From Motacilla alba alba (lineage: Eukaryota; Chordata; Aves; Passeriformes; Motacillidae): DNA of 64,000 nt. The stretch spans positions 29,912,115 through 29,976,114 of the forward strand of contig NC_052018.1 of the NCBI RefSeq assembly GCF_015832195.1. Direction: 5' to 3'. The position numbers were made by a program, and so were the translations under genes. Positions 12,960 through 26,000 of this stretch are shown piece after piece; the first letter of the stretch is position 1; every line of letters starts with the position of its first letter. The notes beneath the pieces are model-generated. The model was given only the letters and a program-made list of their open reading frames with translations. It was not told the origin of the DNA and did not search any database.

Positions 12960-15900
12960 TGTTGTTAAGGTGTGCCAGCATAACAAAGGGGTTATTTTGA
13001 CTTTTTAAACTGAAAAAAAAAAAAGGCTCCATTATCACAGTGTCCTGACCATAAAAGAGAAAAGGGGAAAAATAGGAAGAAACTTAAATAGAGTTAAAAT
13101 ACAGGGGTCCATATTAATCTTTTCAAATCTGACTGAAGAACTGGACTGCTTCTGAGCTTCCTCTTGATGCAGAGAAACCCTTCACAGATTTCCCAAGACC
13201 ATCTGTTAATTAAGTATTAGCATTAGGTGCCTTGTAGTTTTGAACAATTCTACTGAATTTCTGCATTTTCAGTTAACTAAGTACTACAGATCTGCCTACA
13301 ATGGACTGAGGGTCCCATATAGGACCGAAAATCCCAAGACCTAGTTCTCAGAGGTAATTCAAGGCTCTAATTTCAGCTGCCAGTTTGGATGCTGAGAAAT
13401 CAAGGCTTCCTTGTGTAAGCTTTCAGAGGAAATTGGAGAAATGAAAATGTAAAGTTTCTTTTTTTTTTTTTTTCTATTCTGAAATTTGAAACAGCTATCA
13501 CAAAATGTTTATAACCATACATAGTCCTCAATAAATGTGTAAACCTGGAAGGAACTATGCATGAATTATGTCTGATTTATACATTAAATAAAAATAGAAA
13601 GAGCCAGTTGAATTTTAAACATTCCCCCACATTCAGTAAGACTGAAATTACAATGTCGATAGAATATTTCCTGCAAGAATGTCTAATGGACTGCATATAC
13701 AATATAAAAATATTTTAAAAGCATTCTGCAAGTTTATCAGATGAGGTAAATACTTGGGCTTAATTAAACCTTCTTAAATTGGCTTTTCACTGTGAAAAGT
13801 AGTTTTATTTTTAACCTCACCCCATAAAGTCCAGTCCGAGATTAAATATAAGGAAAGATCTGAGCTGCCATTAATTGCTGCAAGTTACTGCTCTTGGACA
13901 GGTCAATAAACTCACAGGGCACATAAAAGCCTTCAGGAATCAGACCCTAGGGGTGAGGCAGGACAATCCCCACCCCAGCCCTGGATCCTGACCAGACCCC
14001 TCTGAGGAGGTCAAATCTTCAGCTCATCTCCTTTTGGGGCAATGAAGTGTGTTGGATTACAGCATCTTTGGAGAGGTAGGAGCAGGGCCATGACTCTGGC
14101 CCTCAACTCTGCCTGTGCCAGCCAGGAGTGACAGCCTTCCAAGGTGCAGACAAAGCACCTTGGGCACCAGTGTTTCTAAACATCCAATCCACCTGCCCCC
14201 ACTGAAGAGAGACACATTTTAAAGAACAGGTTTTAAAGAACAGGTTTCACGGAGCTGAAGCTCCACTTCCCTTATAGGTATAGATGAGTCAAAATAGTCA
14301 TGCTAAAGTTTTGCCTACAATGTAATGCAACTCTGAAGATACACAAATGTAACACCCAAAAAGCAATGCCATTATGTGTCTTTATTTAGTTGCAAAATAC
14401 TTTGGAACCTAGTTTTACTGCTTCTTTGGAGGAATATTTTTAAACTGCAGATACTCTCCAGTCATACTTACTGATTTAACTTTGCAGGGATAATGTTTGG
14501 CCTGATTAACCTCAAAGAATGAAGATATTTAATATTTTTTCTTCCAGTTTATTACCTGTCCCTGGCAAACAAAGCAAAATACATCAATTAAAATGTAATT
14601 TAAGAAGAATATTCCCAGGTTTGGTTAACTAAATCACATTTTTGCAGTTAATGTGGCCTTTACAGATGTAAAGGATCAGGATCATCGAACTAAAACAGTC
14701 TCATCCCAGTTTTATGGCACAGCTCTGTTAGAAAAGTATTTCAGTGGAACAATTTCAAAGCAAAACTTTGTGGTTTAGCTCCCTAAACCACATGGGTAGT
14801 TGCCATTTATTTTGGCTGTCTCCACCACTGCTCTCTGTGTAACAGAAGTGCTTCCCAACTCACCTTGCATAGACACAAGCACTGCCACTTCGGTCCCTCC
14901 TTGCGTGCTCTCCCCTCCACTGCAGAACTGAGCTCTGTGTGTCACCATCACCCCAGCAGGTGGAAATTCCCTAGATTTTACCCCCCAAAATAAAGCAAAG
15001 GAGGTGAATGGATGCCCTGGGAGATACAGGTGGGAGGGACAGACAGGCAGCTCCCTCCCGGGCTGACAGGCTGTGTGGCCGTGCTCCATGCAGGTGCCTG
15101 CCCTAGGGCCGGGGGGAGGCGGTGGGCGAGGCACTGGGTGCTGGCTCATCAGCCCCTTGTTGCACCTCCTCCAGGAGCTGCTCAGGCTTAATTTAATTAA
15201 GGGCCAGCTAAATTCGGGATATCAGTTTAGGCTCTTACTCTTGGAACAAGCACCAACAAAACTTCACAAGTGGCTCTGGCACCCAGGAGGGTCTGTGCTC
15301 ACACAAGAGCAGCACTTTTACTGCAGACGTGCTCAAGGTCTGGAGTTGCAGGTGCTTCAGCCAGCAACATAAGGAAGGGTTTCCACAGAGGCCCTGGCCC
15401 TTTTTGGTGCAGTTCACGCTCCCAGGGCAGTGGAGGGTGACTGCCTGACAGCCCGTCTTTGCCGAGGCACAGATGAGCCACAGCAGCTGCCTCAGGGAGC
15501 TGTAGCTGAGTTTTCTGGGGAGACCAACACACTGACAAGCAATGATATTGGCTACGAGTTCAGTGCCAACCCTGGGTGACCTGACAACACAGAAGTAGGT
15601 TTATAGAGCCATCTTAACACCAAGCTTGATTTGAGACACAGACCACATGGGAAGTCCTCCTTCAGTGTGAGGAGAACCTGTTTTTCCTCTTTAAGAAGAA
15701 ACATGTGAGATTAGGAAACCCTTTCCAAATCTGCTGGGCTCTTTATAGAGCTTTATACATCTACAGTCACACCATGTGACTAACAGCTTACTGCAAAACC
15801 AGAACTGAAGCCATCCAATCCTACAGCTTCAGCACAGGATAAATAAAACCAGCAGGTTAAATGTTTCCCTGCTACATTTAAGCAGCAGTAGCCTGGTTTT

Positions 15901-16214
15901 GACACTGCTCCAGACAGTTTATGCCTGCATGATCATAGTGGATATTTTACTCTTTAAAGTTAAGTGTTTTGATAGTATATATTTTTCTTAATTTAAAAAA
16001 CTAACCATGGACTTTTAGAAAAGCAGACTCTGGGCCTTCCCTCATTCCTCTACTATCTATGGTCATTTTGCCACTGACAACGAAAAAAGGAGGACCAGAG
16101 CCTTTAGTTCCCTACTTTTAAGTGTAAATATATTTACAGAAGACTTTACAAACAAGCGCCAAACAGCAATTGCACATTATTACAGCTACACAATATTTGT
16201 ACATGTTGCTAAAA
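12960..16214. other. AT-rich intergenic sequence below OGFRL1
   Basis: No gene supported. Blocks near 13540-13850 and 14360-14700 are AT-rich with TAATTA-like cores and few repeats, so they could be conserved noncoding elements. They could also be distal 3' UTR of OGFRL1 if it runs past 16.2 kb: further minus-strand AATAAA hexamers are at 14386-14381 and 13809-13804. A T15 run lies at 13459-13473. Confidence 0.4.
14217..14244 (+). repeat. Perfect 14-bp tandem duplication
   Basis: TTTTAAAGAACAGG occurs twice head to tail with no mismatch. Confidence 0.9.
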
Positions 16215-16236
16215 CAATGCTGCTAAATGAAGAAGC

Positions 16237-16242
16237 TTTATT
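16237..16242 (-). terminator. Distal poly(A) signal candidate of OGFRL1
   Basis: CTAATAAAGC on the minus strand, followed downstream by TG/T-rich sequence. It fits the apparent end of the repeat-free stretch below OGFRL1. Confidence 0.35.
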
Positions 16243-19093
16243 AGTTGAGTTTTTGGCTGCTGTTATTAAAAATATATTTACCTGAAAGGAAATCCAAGTA
16301 TTTCATTTTACAAATGATTTAAAATATAGCAGTAAGCAACATAAACTATTGCTTTTTATGTTTATACATTTTTTTGGCATAACACTGCCATACAGATACA
16401 GAATTATAAAATATCTCTTTATAGTGCATTACAAATCCAGAAACTGGTTACCACTCCACCACATACACATGGTATTGGTACTACCAAACATGCATGGCAT
16501 TCTGTAATTAAACACTGCAAAGGAATACAGAGAAGAGAGCAGGACCATTCATAAAAAACTGACATAGAGCTGTTCCATTTTGCAAGTAAAAATTGTTGGG
16601 CTTTGGGGTTTTTTCTTTTTACTGCACTTTTTTCTTAGAATACATTTCAACAATGAAGTCTATGATATTTTCAAATTTTATCAGTGCAAAACTACACTTA
16701 ATCATCTGTTGCCAAAATCAAACTGCATAAAGGGCAAACAACCGTGGAACACCTTAAAACACAGAAAAATAAAGAGCAACTGATGATTAGCAAACATGCT
16801 TCAGTAGACCCAAAAATATAAGTGCCATAACCTTTTTCACTGCAAAACAATAATTTTCACATGGTTAGCCACAGTAGTAAGTACATTCAGTATATTTCAC
16901 AATAAACTTTAGTTGATGAATACACCACTGAACTTGTAAGCGTGGTAAAATTAAAGAGCCACATTTCTAAGAAGAAATGAGGTCTCTGTTGAATTGATTT
17001 CTACAGCTTTTGAACTACATTTTAAGGAGTCCATTACGTACAGCATGTAATAAACCTGTCCTTTAAAGTAAATTCTTGCTTTCAACAAAGGTCTTAACTA
17101 AGTGTACTTAAGAACAAGAGCTGAAAAGTGAACACAGCTTTCAAGAAAAGAAACAGTTCATAGCCAATACTGAGCACAAAGATATTAGAGACACAATGTG
17201 CACTCCCCTTGGAGAACTGCATCTAAAAATCTGTAAATAGTGAAACTAAGGTGTTGACTGTGATGCGAATTAAGGGGGGTTGAATATGCTTAGGCCTTTT
17301 TTTACCCATTTTCAGGCTCCGACAGCCATAAAAAAATACCTTTTGACCAGTTACTCCAATTACAATTGGAAATGTGAACACGTATCAAAACAAATTACCA
17401 AAATGTGGAATGATGTCCATCTTCTATATGATCACAATGCTAGATTCATTGATGCTGGTTGCTCCAAATCCAGAGGTAGCTCAACCATATGTGGGCTAGG
17501 AATAGGTTTTCCATTTGACTGATTTTACTTTTACACTGGTAAGAAAAAAATAAATCAACCCTGTTCTGCAGTTGGAATCTGACTTTTAACACTTCATCTA
17601 CACTTTTAGCATTAGTCTGCAAAAGGATTTATGTGCAAATATGTATTCAGAAGGAATAAGTAAGGTAGCATTGTCATCAGCTTAGGACAAGTTTCTGCCT
17701 AAACAGACATCTTCTGCCTGAAAACAGAAGAAACATGGGACATTTTCTGCCTAAACAGGTATTTTGTCATTAGAATCTCCCATGGCGTTTAAAAACTGAT
17801 TTGAAGTGGATTACTCTTCATCTTACAGTACTTTTACTACTGTGTTCAAATGCAGTAGCAATTCTTTAACAAACAGATCTGAGACAAATAAAAGATCACC
17901 TTCTCCACACAAAACACTATTAAAACACAGAACTCACAGCCACAAGGGACTGAAGAGGCTGAAAGAAACCATGAGTTCAAAACCAAAAAATTCCTGGAGA
18001 AAAATGGGGTCACTGTATCATTTCTTTGTTTCACAGCGTCTTTTGGTGGCCAGCACTGGAGGCAGGACACAAGGCTAGAAATATCTTTGGTTCTGATCCC
18101 CACTGGCAATTCTGAAGACAACATACATCATCAGCATGATATTGTCACACTTTTATTAATGGCAAAATTTGCTTCACACACTTGCATCTTATTCATAAAT
18201 ACAGCTTTTGTCAAGCAAATTCAGTATTATATGTCTCCTGCAAAAGTGTGGTGTAAAAAATTACGTTTTGACCTAAACATATATAACACTAAATTGTGAT
18301 CAGTACCATCACAATAGTCAGAAGAAAGGGGAGGAATAACCTCTCAATTAAACAGATAGACATAAATTTTATTTAGAAACAAACAAGAGCTGTTTTTTGT
18401 TTAAATCCAGTAAATGTCACTTGTCTTACCTCACTGGACCATCCATCAATGTTGTACAGAGCTTTTAAGGTCTGTAAACCTTCTGTTTATAGTACAGATA
18501 TATGCAACTGCAGATTATTAGTATTATCCTGGAACAGTTCAGGGAGGCTTACACTAGGTTACATGAAATATTAACAATGATTGTACAAATACCTAATACA
18601 TTAGAGTGCTGCAATCTTAGAGCAGGAAACTGAGGAGCTGACCCATGCCAGGGAACAGCTCTCAAAGGATTATTGCACTTATTTTTAGCATCCTTCAAGA
18701 TTTTATTTGAGCAACATGAACACAAAGACCTCAGACCTGCTCCTAGATACGTGGACACATGTAACTACTCTTTTGCTCTGAATGGTCTGTGCTGCACACC
18801 TCATGTACCCAAGCCTTCAGTCTCTACACCAACACAGTATCAGGTACTGAGGCACACTTGTGTCTGGCACAGAAGGGCACAGAGCTGTAACTAACCTTAA
18901 AGTGCTGCATTTTTGCATGATTTATATGATCACCTTGTGTGTACTCATCTGTGTACTCAGTAACATTGTTCCAAGTGGCATATTTCATATCCCCTCGCCA
19001 TAAGATCCTTGAAATCAAATTCACAGGTACGTGCATGTACACACTACTCCAGTTTAACAGTACCAGAGGCTACTCAGATGTACTTACTTGGGA

Positions 19094-19116
19094 AGAACCT
19101 TCATATGGAAGGTTCT
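19094..19116. repeat. Short inverted repeat in the presumed OGFRL1 3' UTR
   Basis: Nine-base arms AGAACCTTC and GAAGGTTCT around a five-base loop. One such stem is expected by chance in a window of this size. Confidence 0.6.
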
Positions 19117-22022
19117 GTTCAATTAACATATGAACAGCTCAGATTCTAGTCTAACACTGGGCCAAGATACACTATTGTAATAAGTACACAGAAATCCCTG
19201 AATACTTAAGCATACAGCAAGACAAAAAGAAATTTAACAGTAAGCAAATGACTTGACTTTCTTTGCATACCCTCAGTTACTGAAGCAATGGTTAACCACC
19301 TATGTACTGGTATCTATGAGAATACAATCATTTCAACACACATATATACTGTATATATACTGTAAACCTGAAAACCAATACTTAGAAACTTCAAGCACGG
19401 GGTGCTTCTGGTTGCTAAGGCCATGATTCTGTAACAAAAATGCATACAGTGCACCCACTTGATCCTCACAAATCTCAATGGGACGCTTCGCTGTATGATT
19501 GCCCTGCAATAAATCCTTCTTTTAATACTTGCAAAATCAGAAAAAAACAATTCCTCTATGAAAAGAATGATAAACTGTCAAATTTTACTTGGAGCAGAAT
19601 TTGTTAGTTAAAGCTGAAGTCCCATGGGAGTAATTCTGTTGATAAAGCTGTAAAACAAGGATTAGAGAGTGTAGGAGCCCACCTGACACAAACACCCTCA
19701 CTTATATAGTCCCCATAGGTCTTTGTAGGCAAGTGATATGCCACTACTCTTCTACAAAAACTGAAAGAAATATACTGAGTTGCAGATTTAAAAAAAAATA
19801 AATTGCAGAGTTAATACAGATTTAAGTACCAAAGTTCTTGATAATATTTTCAGATACCTTGGCTCCTTAATGAAGGCAGCTTGGTCAGATTAAACGTATT
19901 TTAAGTACTTAATTATGAATGTTGAACCAGTAAGCATTTTGAAGTGTTTCATATGTCATGATAATGGAATACTGCAGAGTAATCTTCTGGATGTGCATCC
20001 CAAGAACTTTGTTTAAAATCAGGGGGCAAGATTTCTCTTTTTTTTATTCAGTAGACAAAAGATCTCCTGAGGTCACTGATGTTCAATCAAATTACACTAT
20101 AAATATAATAACACCTTTGTCATCCCTTATTTCACATCAGTACTCCACATTTTCTGTAAAGTGTTTAAAATTAATATGAAGTTCATAAATTGAAGGCTCT
20201 GTATAGCTTCTTATGCTATAGTTATGCTCCTTATACACAAGGTATCAATTTTCCCTATGATACTCAAAAAATAACTATGTAAGAACAACTCTAGGAAGTT
20301 TGCACAGTTAGGCACTCAAGACTGAAGAAGTCATAGGCAGAAAATGAAGTGTCCTCCCTTTGCATACGTGGAGGGGTAGAGTTCTTAACTACACAGACCA
20401 GTTTTATCACAGCACTTCCTTCCCATTCCGTTCTGAAGGTCAGAGGTGAACACAAACAAGGGAATCCCAGTTCATGTCCAGGGAATTGTGAAAAGCTTCT
20501 CGGGATCTTTCTGCCTCTAAAAAGGTGGTGGCTGGAATTCTTTGGGGCATTTCTGCTCAGACAGAGTTAATGCCTACTTGAATGATCCAGGTTACCCTAA
20601 AAAAAAATCCATGTATATAAGTTCCTTTCCTCACAAGTCAGCACAGAAGGAGAAATAAAATACATCTTCCTTCTTCTCTGCTTCTTTAGGATGGAAAGAG
20701 TCTAATCTTTTTCCATAGGTACCAAGACCCCTAACTGCCACTCTACTTGATCCCAAGAACCAGTGCTACCTGGAGAAAAAAACGGATGATGCATTGCCAT
20801 GACGGGCACTGGCAAAACAGAATAGAGGACATTTTGTCTATGCTCTGAAACCCCTGAAAACTTCATCATTTAGAGTTATAATACTTGAATAAAGTCCTGT
20901 AGCATTTTGATGCTCAAACTGTAGTCAGCCTCTTGCCTTATAACATTTAATCAGCAATACATTAAAGGCAGTGGATAATATGTACACTTTTAAACAGAAA
21001 ATACATACAGAAGTTTTAGACTATTTTAGAACTGTAGGAAGTGTGAATTGCACCTGCATTATTTTTTAATTCATATTCTGCACAACTGACTTGCTGGGTA
21101 CTATCATTTGACTTGAACAGTAGAAAATCAGAAGAAGCTGCTCAGGGAGAGCAAACAGTTCTTTGGTAGAAGCTGGGAAAGATCTTAATAGTGAAACTCC
21201 TACTTGTTGGGCTCCAGCCCAGCCAACAGACTGGCGTGCCTTAAGTTTACATTGTTTATCAAAGTAACATAAAACTGTGAGAGTCTTATGATAGAGAGGA
21301 AAGAGAGGAAAGAGACATCTGGAAAGAAGTATGAGGATTGCCTTTGCCTCTGAAACCAGCGACAGGTGACTGCATTGTGCAGATTCTACCCAAAACTGGC
21401 CAGGAAACATCGAAGTTCAAGTAAGACCCAACTAGCAATGCCTGTTGACCTTTTCTCTGATGGCTTTGCTGATAAGGCAGTGCTCTGTGGTAAGGACACT
21501 GTTATTCAGCTGTCCAGAGGTTTTCCAGGTGCTGATCCCACTTGGGGGAGTCGTCTTACTACAGCTGAGTAACAGAGAGCTTTCAAACTGAGACCAAATT
21601 AGAGAGATCAAAGAGATCCCTCCCTCCAGATTAGTTGTAACAAATGAGTCAAGAGAAGGGAGAATTTAACAGGGACTAAAAGAAGTCTAAAGTGCAGCTT
21701 CCCTTGTATCCAAAAACTGTGGATACAGTTGCTTTTAAGTTAAAACTTTTATTCAAGGTACAGTGATTCCCAGCTGTACAGGACATGATATATGCTATCC
21801 ATTGTTAAGTGCCTCCAACAAAGATGCTAATCTAAGCTAAAAGATACTGTGCAAATACTGCTATTAATCATGACCACAGTTCCTAAAAAAAATAACCACT
21901 AGGGTAAAAAACTGTGGTTTTGAAATAATTTCTAGTAATTTCCTAAATGGAAAACAAAACTTAAAGCAAACTTACAGGAAACTTAAAAATTTTGATGTTC
22001 CAAGGCTGTTTAGTTGTTACAC

Positions 22023-22028
22023 TTTATT
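22023..22028 (-). terminator. Proximal poly(A) signal candidate of OGFRL1
   Basis: AATAAA on the minus strand about 310 nt below the stop codon, just after an A-rich run. It would give a short 3' UTR isoform. Confidence 0.35.
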
Positions 22029-22335
22029 TTTTTTTTCAATGCTGGATGAATTTTAAAAAGTAGATAAGCTTTTCTGTGCAATCTGTCTGGAAAAGATAAT
22101 GAATTTCTTAGCTCTCAATACACACAATTGTTTTAAAGAGACACACCTGGCTGACTGCTGATAAACTGAGGTTGAAAAAACCAAAACTCATTAACCTAAC
22201 AGTAGCCTAATCTGATGCATTTGCAACAAGCATAGTCTTGTAAACTAATATTGGATGGAAATTTCAACCAAAATTAAGAAGCAATGAATAATTTGCTTCA
22301 TTCAAAGTGAAACAAAGATGTTTTAAATCTCAGAC

Positions 22336-23095
22336 TCATGGTTTGAGCTCATCCTTAGTTTTTGTGGTGGTCCCCCCTGAAAGTGTATCCTTATCAAGGT
22401 TATCTTGTAGATCTGCTGATGGGTCATTTGAAGAATTCTCAGTGTTACATAAATCTTCCTCTGTAACGCCAGGGTGATTTCCACAGTCATTGTTCAGATT
22501 TTCATCATCTTTTCTGGAGTAAGAAGCGTCCTCCTTTCTGTCTGAATTATCGTGAATTTCTTCTGATTTTGAAAGTTGACTGGTATCAATGTCACTGTTC
22601 TTTTCACTGTTGTTCTGCCTAACAGCATCACAGTTCACTTCTTGTTCATCCTGATCATTTTCTTCCCCGTTTTTTGTGAATTCTACCTTTCTTTCTTCAG
22701 TTAGTTTACCAGCTGAGCTTCCACTTGCCAATGTATTCTTAGGCTCTTTTGGTTTCTTATGCTTAGAAATATGACTATTGGGAATAGAAACTGGAGATGC
22801 TGGCTTTTTATTTGCTTTGCTTCCCTCTGACTTCTGTTTTCTTGGGGGTCCCCAGATAAAATGCTCTGAGGGCGTATAATGCTGCTGGGCAAATCTCAGC
22901 AGTTTCCTCCTTTCTCTTCTGTCTCTAATAGTATACACAAAATATTCTAGAGCACTTTGCTTAATGTTGGGAATGGTGTCTTCCACAAGAGCTTCATGCA
23001 GAATAAATTTTACCAGGGGAGATTTGAAACTCTCATATCCAAGTTCACCAAGACTTTTCAGAATTCGAGTGATTCTCAAGTAGTTATGTTGAGAC
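22336..23095 (-). CDS. OGFRL1: OGFRL1 coding exon 7 (terminal)
   Basis: 760 nt: one base completes Glu239, then SQHNYLRITRILKSLGELGY continues to the end of the conserved domain (FIWGPPRK) and the long hydrophilic tail, ending ELKP then TGA at 22338-22336. The acceptor is TTTCAAAG. The tail is rich in Ser, Asp, Glu and Asn, with no membrane segment or repeat visible. Confidence 0.95.
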
Positions 23096-26000
23096 CTTTG
23101 AAAGAAATGGGTAAAAAAGAATTCTATTGAATCAGAAAAAAAAAACCACTTTACAAATACAAAACTGGAACTGCAATTCCTCAGTCCTTTTTATCACTTC
23201 AGATATGTACTTCAGACTTCCTATATTTTCTCAAAGCAGCTGAAGCTTACTAGCACCTCCTCTGCTAGGATGTTGTGAGTGAAAATTAGTGTTTGTAAAA
23301 ACCACTGGGGGAGAGAGCTGAGAGCAAATAAAATCAAACGCACTGATTTTGATTCCTTCTGCTGTATGAGAAGGGCGACAAAGCTGGTGAAGGATCTGGA
23401 AGCTGTAAGTCCTACAAGGAGCAGCTAAAAGTAATGGGGTTCTTTATTCTGGAGCCACAAAGGCTCAGGGGAGACCTTATTGCTCTCTACAACTGCCTGA
23501 AAGGAGGCTGTGGCAAGGGGGGGTCAGTTTCTTGTCCAAGGCAACAAGTGACAGGACAAGGGGAAATAGCTTCAGGTTGCACCAAGCGGAGGTTCAGGTT
23601 GGGCATGAGGAAAATTTCTTCCCTGAAAGAGTGGTTAAGCATTGGAACAGGCTGCCCAGGGAAGTGGTGGAAACACCATTCCCAGAAGTGTTCAAAAGAT
23701 GAGTAGATGTGGCACTTAACACTATGGTTTAGTTGATATGGTGGTGAGATGTGGCACTAAACGCTATGGTTTAGTTGATATGGTGGTGTTTGGTCAAAGA
23801 TTGGACTCAATGATCTGAGGTTTTTTCTCAACCTTAATGATTCTATGCTGTTCTCCTTTTGGGGAGAAAACCCAGTTGCTTTGTAAACGGAAGGGTTTGT
23901 AATGTATTTATAGTGTTTGTAGTGTATTTATAGTGCAGCTATGGAACAGGGTTCATTGCACTTCACTCAAGTTATTTAAAAGCTGGGTCTCCAGTCTAGA
24001 CTAGCACTGCACTACTGATACAGTCAGTGCTGGGGAAAAACAGGCACCTCTGGAGAGTAAGTCCCACTGTTGTAGGAAATATCAAAGAGAAAATGAATTA
24101 ATTGTCTTCTGCAAGTGCTTGTGCCTCACAAGGTCTTTCCCTTGTGAGGCACACCTTAGTAAGCAGTAAAACTTTTAAGTTTGGATTTTAGATGGATAAA
24201 ATCAGGCAAAGAGAATCCCAAATCCTGACTTAAAACTGAAGCTACTCACCGGAAAGAACAGGAGTGAAAGCATGCAGTAACATTTGGGCTTCCTGAAAAC
24301 CTGTTTTATCTGTGGCCTGAGTCTGAGTATTGGCTCATATAAGGTTTATGTAAAATTATTAACAAATTATTCCCACTATTCACTTGGAATCCATCAGCAA
24401 GTGTACCTACAAGCTTTTATCAGGACAGGAGAACAAAATGCTGCAAGAAAACATCCTGAAGCTCTAAGGTTAGAGATATTAGGAAAGTAAAATTTGAAAA
24501 AAGGTTTTGGTACAATTAATCTGTATGAGACAAAATTCAGTGCACGCTTAGGATCCACACAATACCACAATGTAAAGCTACAGATATAATTTGCTGAACA
24601 TTGGGCCAAGGCTTGACATAACATGATTAAACCTTTCCAGATCAGCATTTCAATTAAAAATATTTAAATACAAAGGATTTCATGTTTTGAAGAGTGAGGG
24701 AATTCTTGTCACTTAACTTTTGTACAGGTGTGGAAAATTTAATCTTTCTCAAAAAGAAATGTAAATACAAAGATAAGCCGCCTGTTTTTTCCTAAGTGAG
24801 AAGCAGCACTTTGGGACTGGGTGAAAACAAATTCAGTACCATGACAAATTAGTTTGGAGCTGGCATCTTCTTCAATACCATCTACAGTTGTATTTTCAAG
24901 AAATGCAATGATGTCAGTCCAGCTGGCAATGGGTGAGAAGAACAATCAAAAAAAAAGGGAAGGAGGAACATACAGAAAGAGGCACACACCAGGCATCAAC
25001 TATTTACTTTTCCCTTTTTTTTTCCTGGCAGTCTTTGGAAAAAATATTTTTGGTTTCTCTAGAAAACAAAAGGATAAAGAGATTCTACAGCAATTCTAGC
25101 AAGTGAAGTGCATGTCATTACTTACTCATTCAAATGCTGAAATCTTTCTTGCCAGTTAGCAGCTCGTGCTACATTTCCAGTTTTATCAATTAGTTTTATT
25201 CCAAAAAACTCCAACATCATTTTGTAAGCCAAAAGGAATCTTCTAATTGCTTCTTTTGTTTTCTTGAATTCCTAATGGACAAAGAATATGTCCGAAATTC
25301 TTAGTGGCACTAAAGCAAGTAGTTCTGCATCATATAAGACAACTCTACATAACAAAAAGCAGTTATGTATTAAAATTACTGTGATGGTTTGTATGGAGCT
25401 CAATTTGAATTACCTCAATTTCATATGTAGTTAATTCTTTAGCATAGAAGTTCAGACCTTGTTCCCTTAGTGGAAAAAGCCTGTTAAAAGAAGAAGTGCA
25501 TTATGGCTCAGTATAAAAACACTTAATCAAATTATTGCTTTGAAACAGAAATAGGTAATAATTGACCAACCACTGGATATAAGTGTGGTTATGTTCCAGT
25601 TTTTCATAGTCTCCTTTCCATTTATTTAGGACTTCTTCAATATAAACCCCTGCATAAAAATAATTTGAAAAACTGTTACAAATACATAAAATACATGCAT
25701 GTTAAAACAATGACAGAACACATACTTTAATTGTCTTTCATATAATATGTGAAATAAGGTCTATTGCAGCCATAAATAAATTAATTTTAATTCAAAACTA
25801 ATTTAGTTACTAAAAAATTAAAAAACAAGGTACTTATAAAATGTCAATATAAACAAAACCAACTGACTTATACTGGGCTACCAAAAAGTGAAGGTATGTG
25901 ACAGCAACCTATGTAAAATATATCCAAGAATTCTCATGTCATAGATCCCTTTATCACACTGACTGAGAATTAACAAACTGCTCCTATAAAACACTGTACT

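Larger units (their letters stand above)
16215..22335 (-). other. OGFRL1: Probable long 3' UTR of OGFRL1
   Basis: About 6 kb below the OGFRL1 stop that is AT-rich and lacks recognisable CR1 or LTR insertions, unlike both flanks. It has many ATTTA-type elements and several minus-strand AATAAA hexamers: 22028-22023, 21753-21748, 18373-18368, 18157-18152 and 16242-16237. The distal limit is a guess from the last hexamer and the following T-rich/TGT-rich stretch. The true 3' end could be anywhere among these sites. Confidence 0.5.
23096..25125 (-). other. OGFRL1: OGFRL1 intron 6 (2030 nt)
   Basis: Last intron of OGFRL1. It holds a plus-strand CR1 fragment, a 20-bp tandem duplication and a perfect 14-bp hairpin, each listed separately. 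The rest is AT-rich without recognised features. Confidence 0.85.
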
